30,860 nt of DNA from Candidatus Bathyarchaeota archaeon (GTDB lineage: Archaea; Thermoproteota; Bathyarchaeia; 40CM-2-53-6; FEN-987): positions 1-30,860 of the forward strand of contig JALHTB010000144.1 of the NCBI GenBank assembly GCA_022865625.1, written 5' to 3'. Numbering within the stretch: position 1 is the stretch's first letter; each line of letters starts with the position of its first letter. A program made the position numbers and the translations under genes. Below, one piece after another: positions 16,327-24,313 of this stretch. The notes beneath the pieces were generated by a model. It was not told where the DNA came from. It searched no databases and was given only the letters and a program-made list of their open reading frames with translations.

Positions 16327-17148
16327 TTATCGTCTCTTGCTTGCTCTGATGGCTGCGTCTCCGGCGATGATCCCTAGTGGTAGTCCAATGAAAATCACTG
16401 CTGCGTATAGGACTGCACCGGTCACGACGAAGGGCACGTATGTTTCCCATGTCCATGAAATGGAGCTGGCGATGATGAACCAGTTGATGAAGAAGATTAT
16501 CTGAACCATTATGATCGCAGTAATGATTCCTAGTATGTGTTTGAAGGCCTTTGCGTCTTCAACGAACTTGCGCCAGAATACTGCGAGTATCATCCAGTAG
16601 AAGCCATCGAAAATCGTGTTTCCAACTAGGTCATAGGCATTGGCGAATCCGCCCACCACACTGCGAAGGATACCGCCAACAAATGACATCACGAAAGTCA
16701 CTGGACCGCCCCAGTATACTGCAGTGAAACCTCCGGCTAGGAACATCAGATCTAGCTGTTGGAACATTGGCAGCTTTATCATTGATGCGGCAAGATAGAA
16801 GCCTGAAGCAACGGCGGCCTCCACAACCCTCCGTGTCGTCCAGATTTTGTAGCTTTTCTTGGAGTCGTAGACTTCAGTTCGGGGGCATAGCCACTCATTG
16901 TGTTGGTTGTAGTACAGGTACATTGCGTACATTACTGGTAGGAAGAACGTGAAGGCCCACACATAGAAGAGCGCATGTCTGCCGAGCGACGGTGGCCACC
17001 CCGGCATGCCGAGTATCGAGTCCGGAGACAGAGGATTCGAGTATGTCCAAGCAGCAATCGAAACGATCAGTCCCGCTACAGCTACGAGCAGCATTGTCTT
17101 GTAGTTGATGATTCCTTTGCTAGTTTTCGTTTCAGTTGACATTTCCAT
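16327..17148 (-). CDS. ECF transporter S component (substrate-binding membrane protein)
   Basis: This 273-residue membrane protein has about seven hydrophobic segments: an N-terminal span (14-34), a second at about 60-85, then a typical S-component core of five to six spans with FLAGGFTAVYWGGPVTFVMSFVGGILRSVVGG and a C-terminal FIGLPLGIIAGDAAIRA. The glycine-rich loops and its place directly before the ECF ATPase and EcfT genes identify it as the solute-binding S subunit. It is longer than classic S components (about 180-200 residues) because of two additional N-terminal spans and a polar loop near residue 90. I cannot match it to a known substrate group. The aminotransferase gene ends 35 bp upstream on the same strand. 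Confidence 0.75.
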   Translation of the reverse strand: MEMSTETKTSKGIINYKTMLLVAVAGLIVSIAAWTYSNPLSPDSILGMPGWPPSLGRHALFYVWAFTFFLPVMYAMYLYYNQHNEWLCPRTEVYDSKKSYKIWTTRRVVEAAVASGFYLAASMIKLPMFQQLDLMFLAGGFTAVYWGGPVTFVMSFVGGILRSVVGGFANAYDLVGNTIFDGFYWMILAVFWRKFVEDAKAFKHILGIITAIIMVQIIFFINWFIIASSISWTWETYVPFVVTGAVLYAAVIFIGLPLGIIAGDAAIRASKRR

Positions 17149-17183
17149 ATCACGCGTGACCTAAGGGGACGCCCCTATTGGTT

Positions 17184-18383
17184 TTAAGGCTTTGCCCGAC
17201 CAAGGGAGCCTAGAGAACTCACTATCTCTTTCAGCTCTCTTATGAATCTCTCACAGTCCTCTCTTTTTCCGATCGTGATTCGCACCATGTCGTGGCACAG
17301 GTCAGTTCCAGCGTACATGACGCTCTTGTTTCGCAAGTAGATTCCATTCTCTACTAGTCGAGTCCATACTCCTTTCTTGCCCTTGTCGTCGTTCAATATA
17401 CCCGGTGGGAATCTCGCGAGCATGAAGTTGGCACATGAGGGGAACACTTCGATTCCGAGCTTTGTCAATTCGCTTGTGAGATACTTCCTGTTCTCCTCTA
17501 TCTTCTTCCTGACATCGTCATAGTAGTTGAGATCGTTCAGAGCCGCAATTGCGCCTACGTATGCCGGCGAGCTTACACCCAGCGGCGAGAAGAGTTTGTT
17601 AAACATGACCACGTTCCGCTTGCAGGTGATGGCGTATCCAATCCTCAGGCCTGCAAGTGCGAAACTCTTCGAGAAGGTTCTCACAACGATCAGGTTCGGG
17701 TACTTCTCTATAAGGTCCGCAGCTGTCTCATTGCTAAACGGGTATGTTGCTGAATCATAATAGGCCTCGTCAATAATGACGGTCGGCTGCGGTGGTTTCT
17801 GAGTACGCTCCAGTAGCCTGATGATCTCGGTCTTTGGCACCTTGGCGGCGAACGTGGTCGGGTTGCACAGGTAGATCATTTTCGTTTTTGGACCTATCTT
17901 GTCAATCATCTTCTGCGGTAGTCTTTCTGCACTGAAGCCCCGTTCCTGAAGCACCTCAACCAGGCCGCATCCGTAGACCTTCGTGTAGTTTGGCAGTACT
18001 CTGTAGGTCGGGTATTCGGCGATGAGTTCGTCTCCAGGTTCGAGAAAGCACTGACCGATCAAGACAAGAGTTTCTGCTGATCCGTTGCAGACGAAAACGT
18101 TCTCCGGCTTGCAGCCCACGTGCTTGGCGATGGCTTCTTCACATTCTCTTCTCATCCATGCATTGTACCAGTGAACGCCCACGTTCTGGACAAAACTCTT
18201 GATTGCCTCAGTGGTCTTGGGTGAAGCTCCGAATAGATTCTCGTTCAGGTCGAATCGGGCTATCTTGGGGCTGGGCGCCTCGAAGATACTCTGTGCTCCT
18301 GTGATGATGTGGCCTCCGTCCGAGATCGGCATTGACTCCCTTAGTCCCGCCAGTTTCTCAGCAATTTCCTTTTCCTTGACCAT
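17184..18383 (-). CDS. HisC/CobD-like class II PLP aminotransferase
   Basis: This fold-type I PLP enzyme of about 399 residues is in the histidinol-phosphate aminotransferase / threonine-phosphate decarboxylase group. Numbered from the GTG at 18410 (408 aa), it shows FDLNENLFG (substrate loop), CNGSAETL (PLP phosphate), DEAYYDS (D214, Y217), Schiff-base lysine K248 in TFSKSFALAGLRIGYA, and the carboxylate-binding arginine in DMVRITIGK. The usual NPNNPTG motif is replaced by NPTTFAAK (183-190), so the Asn that normally contacts PLP O3' is Thr. I prefer ATG 18383 as start because a TATA box lies only about 11-18 bp before the GTG. It sits between a HAD phosphatase and the ECF S component, so it probably acts on the imported compound or a product of it. 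Confidence 0.85.
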   Translation of the reverse strand: MVKEKEIAEKLAGLRESMPISDGGHIITGAQSIFEAPSPKIARFDLNENLFGASPKTTEAIKSFVQNVGVHWYNAWMRRECEEAIAKHVGCKPENVFVCNGSAETLVLIGQCFLEPGDELIAEYPTYRVLPNYTKVYGCGLVEVLQERGFSAERLPQKMIDKIGPKTKMIYLCNPTTFAAKVPKTEIIRLLERTQKPPQPTVIIDEAYYDSATYPFSNETAADLIEKYPNLIVVRTFSKSFALAGLRIGYAITCKRNVVMFNKLFSPLGVSSPAYVGAIAALNDLNYYDDVRKKIEENRKYLTSELTKLGIEVFPSCANFMLARFPPGILNDDKGKKGVWTRLVENGIYLRNKSVMYAGTDLCHDMVRITIGKREDCERFIRELKEIVSSLGSLGRAKP

Positions 18384-18416
18384 TTTGGTGGCACTCGGCG
18401 CGTTCTGCACATGGAG

Positions 18417-18431
18417 ATCATATATAATGAT
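18417..18431 (-). promoter_or_regulatory. TATA box inside a perfect inverted repeat
   Basis: ATCAT-ATATA-ATGAT (18417-18421, 18427-18431) combines a strong TATA element with a 5-bp inverted repeat. It lies about 36 bp before the ATG at 18383 on the minus strand, so transcription of the aminotransferase-ECF genes would begin near 18400. A regulator binding this repeat would block TBP; this last point is inference. Confidence 0.5.
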
Positions 18432-18543
18432 ATCTTCGCCGCATTATCGTTGTCATGAATGAAAGCTGCGCGCTCACAGTTCGCAGTTCAGTTCTATGAT
18501 TCCCGCGACTGCTGTGTTTCTGAACTGCTTGGTCATGCAGTGC

Positions 18544-19194
18544 TTAAGGCTGCATGGGAAGATTCGGTTCCAAGACACGATATACGTCGAGGAGAGAATT
18601 GCCACCGATGCGGTAGGTTGCGGCTTTTGAGACGTTGTCTTCGTGTGAGTTGAATGCGACTGACAATCCTGCGCCCTTGAAAGCAACAACGTCATTGAAG
18701 CCATCTCCCACGTGCGCGCAACGGGTGGTCTCGATCCCCTCCTCCGTGCAGTATTCGCGAAGGGCTTGAAGCTTGTTGGTCAGGAGCTTCATCCGATCCG
18801 TAAGTACGCCATCTTGGATCTCGATTTCGCTTGCGATTACTCCTTGGAATCCGTACATTTTCAGGGGCTCGACGACGAAGGACAGATTGTCTGTCAGAAT
18901 CACAGCCTTAGTTCCCCTGAGGTTCAGTCTTTCGATCGTCGTCCGCACATCATTGACCAAGGGAAGATCTGTGGCATGGGGGGCTATGTCGTGCGCTCTC
19001 ATTCCCTTCAGAAGAGAGAATTGAGCTCGAAGAGTCTCCTCATACCCAAGTCTTCCCAGATGGAATAGCTCGTGTAGCGCTGCAATCTTGTCGTGGGATT
19101 CCTGGGGGATCCTCAGGTGGTTCAGGATTCTTCCCCGCAGGAGCGTACCGTCCACATCGAAGGAAACTAGTTCGAGCACTGTACCTCTCATTCG
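18544..19194 (-). CDS. HAD-superfamily phosphatase, SerB-like
   Basis: This phosphatase of about 216 residues has all four HAD motifs: SFDVDGTLL (nucleophile and acid Asp), ILTDN (motif II), a lysine before the GDG region, and VGDGFNDVVAF (motif III/IV). Between motif I and II is a helical cap of the phosphoserine phosphatase type. The frame opens at 19266, but the first 24 residues are not family-like; I start at the ATG at 19194, close to the first beta strand. It lies between the SDR gene and the aminotransferase on the same strand. The trio dehydrogenase-phosphatase-aminotransferase parallels serine- or histidinol-type routes, but the substrate is unknown. Confidence 0.82.
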   Translation of the reverse strand, partial: RMRGTVLELVSFDVDGTLLRGRILNHLRIPQESHDKIAALHELFHLGRLGYEETLRAQFSLLKGMRAHDIAPHATDLPLVNDVRTTIERLNLRGTKAVILTDNLSFVVEPLKMYGFQGVIASEIEIQDGVLTDRMKLLTNKLQALREYCTEEGIETTRCAHVGDGFNDVVAFKGAGLSVAFNSHEDNVSKAATYRIGGNSLLDVYRVLEPNLPMQP

Positions 19195-19293
19195 CATCAA
19201 CTCGAAGAACGTCTGACTCTCTATCTCAGTCATGTGGCGTTTCGAGATACCAAACTGACCGCACATATTAGCGGAGCTGCGACACCCAGTCTT

Positions 19294-20058
19294 CTACTTT
19301 CCACCCGTGATCTTGATGAATTCCCCTGACACGTGCCCCGATTCGTTGCTCACCAAGAAAACCACAACGTTAGCGATGTCGTCAGGTGTGGCAAACCCTC
19401 CCAGTGGTATGTTCTGCAGCTTGTCCTGTCTAACTCTATCTTCGGATATTGACTTCTGCTTCGCGACTTTCCTGACCTCGTCTGCTAGCATGTCTGTTTC
19501 TGTGTCGCCTGGACATATTGCGTTCACATTTATCCCACAGGGCCCCAGTTCCTTAGCCAGACTCTCAGTAAAGGCCAGTACTGCTCGCTTAGAAGAGCAA
19601 TAGGCTGAGTACCCGACATGACCAGCTAGCCCAGCGCTTGATGATACATTCACTATCTTGCCGGACACTTTACGGCTGATCATTTCTCTTGCCACGGCTT
19701 TGCAGCACAGGAACATACCTTTCATATTCACATCAAACGTCAGGTCCCACTGTTCCTCGGTCATGTCCTCAACCCTAGCAAAAATGAAAACACCGGCGTT
19801 GTTTACCAAAACATCGATCTTGCCGAACTTGCTGTTTGTACGGGACACCAACTGCTCCACGGAGGCAGCGTCTCTCACATCGACCTCAGCATAGAGGGCA
19901 GGTCGTCCGAGCTCCTGAATCATCTTGACAGTCTCGTCCCCCGGTTCCTTGTCAGCAACAACGACGCTCGCTCCTTCCCTTGCGAGCGCGAGGGCGATCG
20001 CTCTTCCGATGCCTCTACTAGCTCCTGTGACTATCGCAACTCTGTCTTTCAGTCGCAC
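19294..20058 (-). CDS. short-chain dehydrogenase/reductase (SDR)
   Basis: This 254-residue classical SDR oxidoreductase has cofactor loop TGASRGIG (11-18), NNAG (86-89), and the catalytic triad S139-141 region, Y153 and K157 in YSAYCSSKRAV. An aspartate at the end of the second strand (D36 in VVVADKEP) points to NAD rather than NADP. Most similar in wording to 3-oxoacyl-ACP reductase/glucose dehydrogenase-like SDRs that oxidise sugars or polyols. It is the promoter-proximal gene of the minus-strand cluster that continues with the HAD phosphatase, aminotransferase and ECF transporter. It diverges from the GlcG-like gene across an 89-bp gap. Confidence 0.92.
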   Translation of the reverse strand: MRLKDRVAIVTGASRGIGRAIALALAREGASVVVADKEPGDETVKMIQELGRPALYAEVDVRDAASVEQLVSRTNSKFGKIDVLVNNAGVFIFARVEDMTEEQWDLTFDVNMKGMFLCCKAVAREMISRKVSGKIVNVSSSAGLAGHVGYSAYCSSKRAVLAFTESLAKELGPCGINVNAICPGDTETDMLADEVRKVAKQKSISEDRVRQDKLQNIPLGGFATPDDIANVVVFLVSNESGHVSGEFIKITGGK

Positions 20059-20104
20059 CCGATGAATCCCCTAGTTTCTGGTAGGCCGATACGCCTGGGA
20101 AGAA

Positions 20105-20113
20105 TACTTAAAC
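20105..20113. promoter_or_regulatory. TATA-like box in the SDR/GlcG divergent promoter
   Basis: TACTTAAAC lies about 35-43 bp before the TTG start of the GlcG-like gene at 20148. Read on the other strand (GTTTAAGTA) it lies about 47-55 bp before the SDR start. The near-symmetric element could serve either gene. A GGGGTAG purine tract at 20137-20143 is the likely ribosome binding site of the plus-strand gene. Confidence 0.4.
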
Positions 20114-20147
20114 CGTCTTCACCTACAGCTGCGTCCGGGGTAGTAAG

Positions 20148-20579
20148 TTGATTCAGGTTCCGAAACTGACCGTGCAGGATGCCCACGTTGTTCTAGAGGC
20201 ATGTCGAAGGAAAGCCAACGAAATCCATGTCCCCATGGATATCGCCGTGACAGACGAGGCGGGGAACTTGCTCGTGTTCGAGCGCATGGATGGTGCCGTG
20301 TTGGGCTGCATTCAGGTTGCGATAGACAAGGCGTACACTTCTGCGATCCTGGGAGTTCCCACGGCAGATGAAGGAAAGCTTGCGCAGCCCGGCCAACCAG
20401 ACTACGGAGCCAACACACTATGCGGTGGCAGGATTGTCATACTCGGAGGTGGAGTGCCGATCATGTTCAAGAACAGCCCCGTAGGTGCAGTCGGATGCAG
20501 TTCAGGGACCGTTGACCAAGACATCGCAGTAGCGGAAGCAGGCCTCGCGGCTCTACTCAAGAAGCTAAAATCGGAATGA
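20148..20579 (+). CDS. GlcG/HbpS-like protein (PduO C-terminal domain family)
   Basis: This 143-residue single-domain protein has the family pattern of an N-terminal helix, DIAVTDEAGNLLVFERMDGA, KAYTSAIL, and a C-terminal GRIVILGGGVPI...VGAVGCSSGTVDQDIAVAEAGL. The family includes the haem-binding HbpS, GlcG of glycolate loci and the C-terminal domain of PduO from propanediol utilisation; its biochemical role is often unknown. It starts with TTG at 20148. It often accompanies genes for short hydroxyacids and diols, consistent with the dehydrogenases and the class II aldolase around it. It is monocistronic and converges on the VOC gene. Confidence 0.9.
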   Translation: MIQVPKLTVQDAHVVLEACRRKANEIHVPMDIAVTDEAGNLLVFERMDGAVLGCIQVAIDKAYTSAILGVPTADEGKLAQPGQPDYGANTLCGGRIVILGGGVPIMFKNSPVGAVGCSSGTVDQDIAVAEAGLAALLKKLKSE

Positions 20580-20610
20580 CCCGCCTAAGCATGCTGGCAG
20601 AAAATCGAAT

Positions 20611-21096
20611 CTACGCAGGCGGGTAGACTTCGTCCGGAAGCCTGTCGCGCAGCACTTTTCCTGTTGCCAACTCTAGGATGAAACCTAGTCTGGATTCTGT
20701 GTCAAGATAGTGAAATGCAGCGTCTCCGATTCTTGCGCTTTGTAGAACCTTCCCTCCGCCTTTCTTGAACTTCTCAACTATTGATTCGGCGTCTTGGGAA
20801 GCGCATTTCAGATGGTGTATGCCCTCGCCTTTCTTGTCCAGGAATTCCTTGAAGATGCTCTCTCCCTCCAAAGGCTGGACAAGTTCTATGGAGACATCAC
20901 CAACATACGCCATTCCTACTATGAATGAGTACTCGGCGGGTTTTCCGTGAAGAGTCATATCGGTCAGATTCTGGGAACTGAATCTCCATATCTTCCAGGG
21001 GCCCACTCCAAGCTCTTCCCAGAAATGCTTCATGGACGCCATAAGATCCCTCACCACAATCGCAACTTGACTGAACTTGTCGAAGTACACAATCAT
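20611..21096 (-). CDS. VOC-family (glyoxalase/epimerase-like) protein
   Basis: This 161-residue protein has two beta-alpha-beta-beta-beta modules, as in vicinal-oxygen-chelate enzymes such as glyoxalase I and methylmalonyl-CoA epimerase. Probable metal ligands are E71 (SIELVQP), H94 or H95 (GIHHLKC) and E142 (FILELAT). At the first ligand position the common histidine is glutamine (Q10 in FSQVAIVV), so metal binding may differ. The loop GVGPWKIWRF is shared with many VOC proteins in aromatic or sugar degradation loci. It follows the class II aldolase gene on the same strand with a 46-bp gap, suggesting a shared transcript. The reaction is unknown. Confidence 0.85.
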   Translation of the reverse strand: MIVYFDKFSQVAIVVRDLMASMKHFWEELGVGPWKIWRFSSQNLTDMTLHGKPAEYSFIVGMAYVGDVSIELVQPLEGESIFKEFLDKKGEGIHHLKCASQDAESIVEKFKKGGGKVLQSARIGDAAFHYLDTESRLGFILELATGKVLRDRLPDEVYPPA

Positions 21097-21142
21097 CTAG
21101 TTGTCCCTCACACCTGTGCCTGACTTGTCTGCGTCCGGGATG

Positions 21143-21820
21143 CTACTTCTTCCTTTGTCCGTATCTTGCTCTGAAGTCTACGAGGTTCTTGATCTCTCCG
21201 TCGGAGAGTTTCTCCGACGTCCCTACGAGCTTCGCAACTAATGCAATTCGCGCTGCATCCTCCACGACAATAGCATTATTCAAGGCTTCCCTCAGGTTTG
21301 CACCTATGACGAGGATTCCATGGTTCCTCAGAAGTACGGCTTTCGAACTCCTGAACGTCTTTTCAATGATCTCGAGGTCGCTTTGGTTTTCTGAGCCAGG
21401 CATCACGTAGCGCTCGACCACCGGCACGGTTCCGCCCAACACGAAGGCTTGCTCTGTTGAGACACAGGGTATCTCTGCGTTTGCTGATGCGAATCCAGAT
21501 GCAACTGGAGAGTGAGTATGGATCACCGCACCAACGTCTGGCCTGAGCTTGTGTATGTAGCAGTGGGTTTTCGACTCAACAGATGGTCTTAGCTTTCCTT
21601 CAACTAGATTGGCTTCAAGATCCAAGACTATGAGTTCTTTGGTGTTCAGTCTTGCCTTGCTGAATCCGCTGGGGGTTATCACGACATGGTCTGTGTCGGG
21701 AATCCGTGCGCTGACAACACCGAATGTCAGCTTGACCAGGTTCTCCTCAAAGACCGTCTTCGCAGTTTCGATGACTTCTCGTTTCAAATCCTGCAATACT
21801 TTCTTATCTGACCGCGTCAT
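21143..21820 (-). CDS. class II aldolase (fuculose-phosphate aldolase/adducin family)
   Basis: This 225-residue zinc-dependent aldolase fold has metal ligands H101 and H103 (VIHTHSP) and H167 (LLRNHG), and the catalytic glutamate E82 in PSVESKTHCYIH, as in FucA/AraD/MtnB proteins. In FucA-type enzymes a GNVS turn binds the substrate phosphate; here the turn is GVVS (34-37), with Asn replaced by Val, so substrate binding may be altered. Family reactions split a sugar phosphate into DHAP and an aldehyde, or decarboxylate/epimerise related acids. Two FGGY kinases and an aldo/keto reductase nearby could supply and remove its substrates and products, as in fucose or similar sugar breakdown; this is inference. 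Confidence 0.88.
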   Translation of the reverse strand: MTRSDKKVLQDLKREVIETAKTVFEENLVKLTFGVVSARIPDTDHVVITPSGFSKARLNTKELIVLDLEANLVEGKLRPSVESKTHCYIHKLRPDVGAVIHTHSPVASGFASANAEIPCVSTEQAFVLGGTVPVVERYVMPGSENQSDLEIIEKTFRSSKAVLLRNHGILVIGANLREALNNAIVVEDAARIALVAKLVGTSEKLSDGEIKNLVDFRARYGQRKK

Positions 21821-21848
21821 AGCCGCTCACTCCTCTCTGGAACCCCAA

Positions 21849-21995
21849 GGCGCACGCTTAGAGCGGCTTAAGAGCCTTGTCACCTTGGGATTTGAAGACT
21901 CGGTAATCCATGGTCCAGGTGACCTCAGAATGGGATTGCACGGACCTGATGAGCGCGTGACGACCCAGCAAGTGATTGACCGCGCAGAGTCTTAG
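21849..21995 (+). pseudogene. C-terminal remnant, possibly of an M20-type peptidase
   Basis: A plus-strand frame ending in TAG at 21993-21995 reads VIHGPGDLRMGLHGPDERVTTQQVIDRAE in two continuous pieces, resembling the C-terminal end of M20-family amidohydrolases (GPGD...H-x-DE-x-V). Upstream, the same frame runs antisense through the class II aldolase gene and is not protein-like. The body of the gene is thus gone. The resemblance is short, so the family is tentative. Confidence 0.4.
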
Positions 21996-22051
21996 GCAGC
22001 AATGATCATGAACTGGTGCGACATAGAACGCGCCTAGGAGAAGACAACTGG

Positions 22052-23137
22052 ATGAGCATTGGCGCCACCAAGCACGAGATCGAGACACCAGCCTTGCTGA
22101 TTGATCTCGACATAATGGAAGCGAACATTGACAGAATGGCCAGGTACTTCAACGGAGTCAGATCGAAACTGCGAGCTCACGCCAAGACTCACAAGTCCCC
22201 CATTATCGCTCAGAAGCAGATCGAAGCGGGAGCCAAGGGCATCTGCTGCCAGAAACTCGGCGAAGCGGAGGCAATGGCGAATCGTGGAATACGTGATATT
22301 CTGATCACGAACTAGGTTGTGGATCCGGAGAAGATAGAAAGGCTTGTCAGACTTGCCCGAAGTTGCAGCATCACAGTGCTCGTGGATAACCTCAGAGTCG
22401 CAAGAGCCACCTCAGAAGCCGCGAGGAGACATGGCATCAAACAGGGCGTCATGGTCGAGATTGATATCAGAGACGAGCGATGCGGTACCAGACCGGGGAA
22501 GCCCACAGTCGAATTCGTCAAGGAATTAGCCAAGCTTGAAGGACTAGAACTGCGCGGACTAATGGGATACGAAGGGCCCTTCTTCGAAATACTGGAATTT
22601 GAGAAGAGAAGGACGGCTGCTCGGGAGCTCTTGCTTGTGCTAAAGGAAACCATGGAGATGGTAGAGTCTGCAGGTGTAGACGTTCGGGATGTAAGCGCCG
22701 GTTCAACAGGAACCTACAACATCACCGGCGAATATTCGAAGATCACCGAGATAGAGGCCGGCTCATACGTCTTCATGGATTCCACTTATCGCAAGCTTGC
22801 AGAGCTCGGTTTTAGTTGCGCCCTCATAGTCTTGGCGACCGTCATCAGCAGACCAGTTCCAGAACGAGTCGTAGTCAACACAGGCTGGAAATGTGCAACA
22901 CAGGAACTGGGAATGCCGGTAGTGAGGGATGTCGAGGACGCCGAAGTGCATCATTTGGCTGAAGAGCATGGACTGATCAGGGCCAATCCCGAAAGTAAGA
23001 TTGATGTGGGTGATAAGCTGGAACTAATCCCGAGCCACTGCTGCACAACGGTCAATCTCCACGATCAATACTATGGAATACGAAACTATATGCTGGAAGT
23101 CGTCTGGCCGGTCTCTGCAAGAGGGAAATCTGAGTAG
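22052..23137 (+). pseudogene. D-threonine aldolase/D-serine dehydratase-family gene with an in-frame amber stop
   Basis: Together the two halves encode a 361-codon PLP alanine-racemase-fold protein of the DSD1/D-threonine aldolase group. Visible: ETPALLIDLD, the PLP lysine K45 in RAHAKTHKSP, GICCQKLGEAEAM, EIDIRDERCG, and the metal-binding PSHCCTTVN near the C-terminus. Codon 88 is TAG (22313-22315) where relatives have a conserved residue, often Glu (ILxxN-E-VV), so a single G-to-T change from GAG would explain it. Both sides stay in the same frame and are well conserved. The start is ATG 22052 with AGGAG at 22036-22040. TAG ends several neighbouring genes, so recoding is unlikely. It is a recent pseudogene, a sequencing error, or a leaky read-through gene. 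Confidence 0.85.
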
Positions 23138-23138
23138 G

Positions 23139-23291
23139 CTATTTCAGTTCGAGCACCGATACAGCGCGCAGTAGTTCCGGATTATTCTCGGCTGCTTCTT
23201 TGATTGATATGCCTGAGATGGCAGCGCTTACGGCAGAGGTTTCCAAGACATCGTCATGAAGCGCACTCAGATTTTGCGTATCTAACGCCTA
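23139..23291 (-). pseudogene. orphan C-terminal protein fragment
   Basis: A minus-strand frame of about 50 codons, closed upstream by a TAG and ending in TAG at 23141-23139, reads like a real protein tail: LETSAVSAAISGISIK then EAAENNPELLRAVSVLELK. No ATG, GTG or TTG lies near its upstream end except an internal TTG. It directly abuts the D-threonine-aldolase-family gene (1 bp between stops) and the MFS pseudogene. I cannot name the family. Confidence 0.35.
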
Positions 23292-23318
23292 GCGTCGAGA
23301 TTCGGCGCTTGCTGAAGC

Positions 23319-24313
23319 CTATGGATGATGTTTGCCTGTTTCCGTGATCTGCGAGCACAGCAGTGCGGCCACAAGGTCGAGCACCACAAGCACAATAATC
23401 GAGTATTGAAAACTGCCGAAGGTGGTCTTCACAGACTCCATCAGGACGATGAAGACCACAGATCCGATCTGAGAGAATAACCACACAGCACCGAAGCCGC
23501 TGTTCCGGCCATGCTTGACCCGACGAGCTCAGCTGAAACCTGTAGTCCAATCGGAAGTGAAGGCATCAAGAAGAAACCTAACACGAGTGCCCCTGCCAAG
23601 AGAAACGTGAAGCTCCCCCCGTGACAAAGATCATGAGGGCAGCGGCGGAGATGAGCAGCTCCCCCACCAAGAATGGTTTCCGTCTACCCGTCTTGTCGGA
23701 TAAAGCCGGGATCACGATTGATCCGATGATTCCACCGACTATGAAGACACCTCCGATTATGCCTGCATCGGTGATGCTGATTCCGAACGGCTCAAGCACT
23801 TTCTCCAACCACGTAGCAAGTGCAGTGAACAAACCAACACCGATAAAGAAGGCAGCTGAAAGAAGCATGATGTCTTTGGATCGAATGCCTCGTCGGAAAG
23901 CTTTCGAAGAGAAAGCCTCGCTCGCCTCATCATCTGGCTCAGGAGCGATCTTCGGCTTCGATCTTCCTACAATCAAGAAGAAGACCGCTCCGATGACCGC
24001 GATAGCCGCATAGACCATCAGCATGGGTTCGAAGCCGAACGACAACGTTAGGAAAGGCGTGACTGAGAGACTGAGCATCATTCCGAGAAAGAGTGCCAGA
24101 CTTCCCAGTCCGGTGGCAAGCACACTCTCCTTCCTTGGGAACCATGTGACCGCTAGTTTTGAGACGCTGTTCATCACGAATGGTTGTCCGATCGCAACAC
24201 CGGCCTGGAAGAGCAAGAGCATCATGAAATCCTGGGAGAAGATTTTCAAAACCGAAAAGACAGCCATGAAGAGGACTCCAATTGCGACGCTCATCGATCC
24301 GCTTTCGAATTGC
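23319..24313 (-). pseudogene. MFS transporter, N-terminally truncated with two frameshifts
   Basis: The coding sense is that of a 12-span major facilitator. The first readable part lacks the first membrane span and opens at SMSVAIGVLFMAVFSVL near 24300. It continues through spans 3-9 (AGVAIGQPFV, ALSDKTGRRKPFLVGE) to a G6 run at 23615-23620. There the frame ends in GGASRFSWQGHSC, whereas the next frame continues properly as GSFTFLLAGALVLGFFLMPS. A second shift near 23495-23502 is needed to reach GFGAVWLFSQIGSVVFIVL and the end at 23319. Its 5' end meets the truncated alcohol dehydrogenase head to head. Two shifts plus the truncation mark it as a pseudogene. Confidence 0.85.

Noticed and set aside
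22313..22315. TAG as a pyrrolysine codon, given the MttB-family gene in the window
   Set aside because: TAG serves as the normal stop of many genes here (both alcohol dehydrogenases, VTT protein, SDR, VOC, aldolase, FGGY kinase 2), the MttB-like gene itself has no amber codon, and the family has no known pyrrolysine member.
24023..24289. N-terminal 90 codons of the long plus-strand frame ending at 24913
   Set aside because: This part is antisense to MFS membrane spans and shows no dehydrogenase wording; only the part after about 24290 is dehydrogenase-like.
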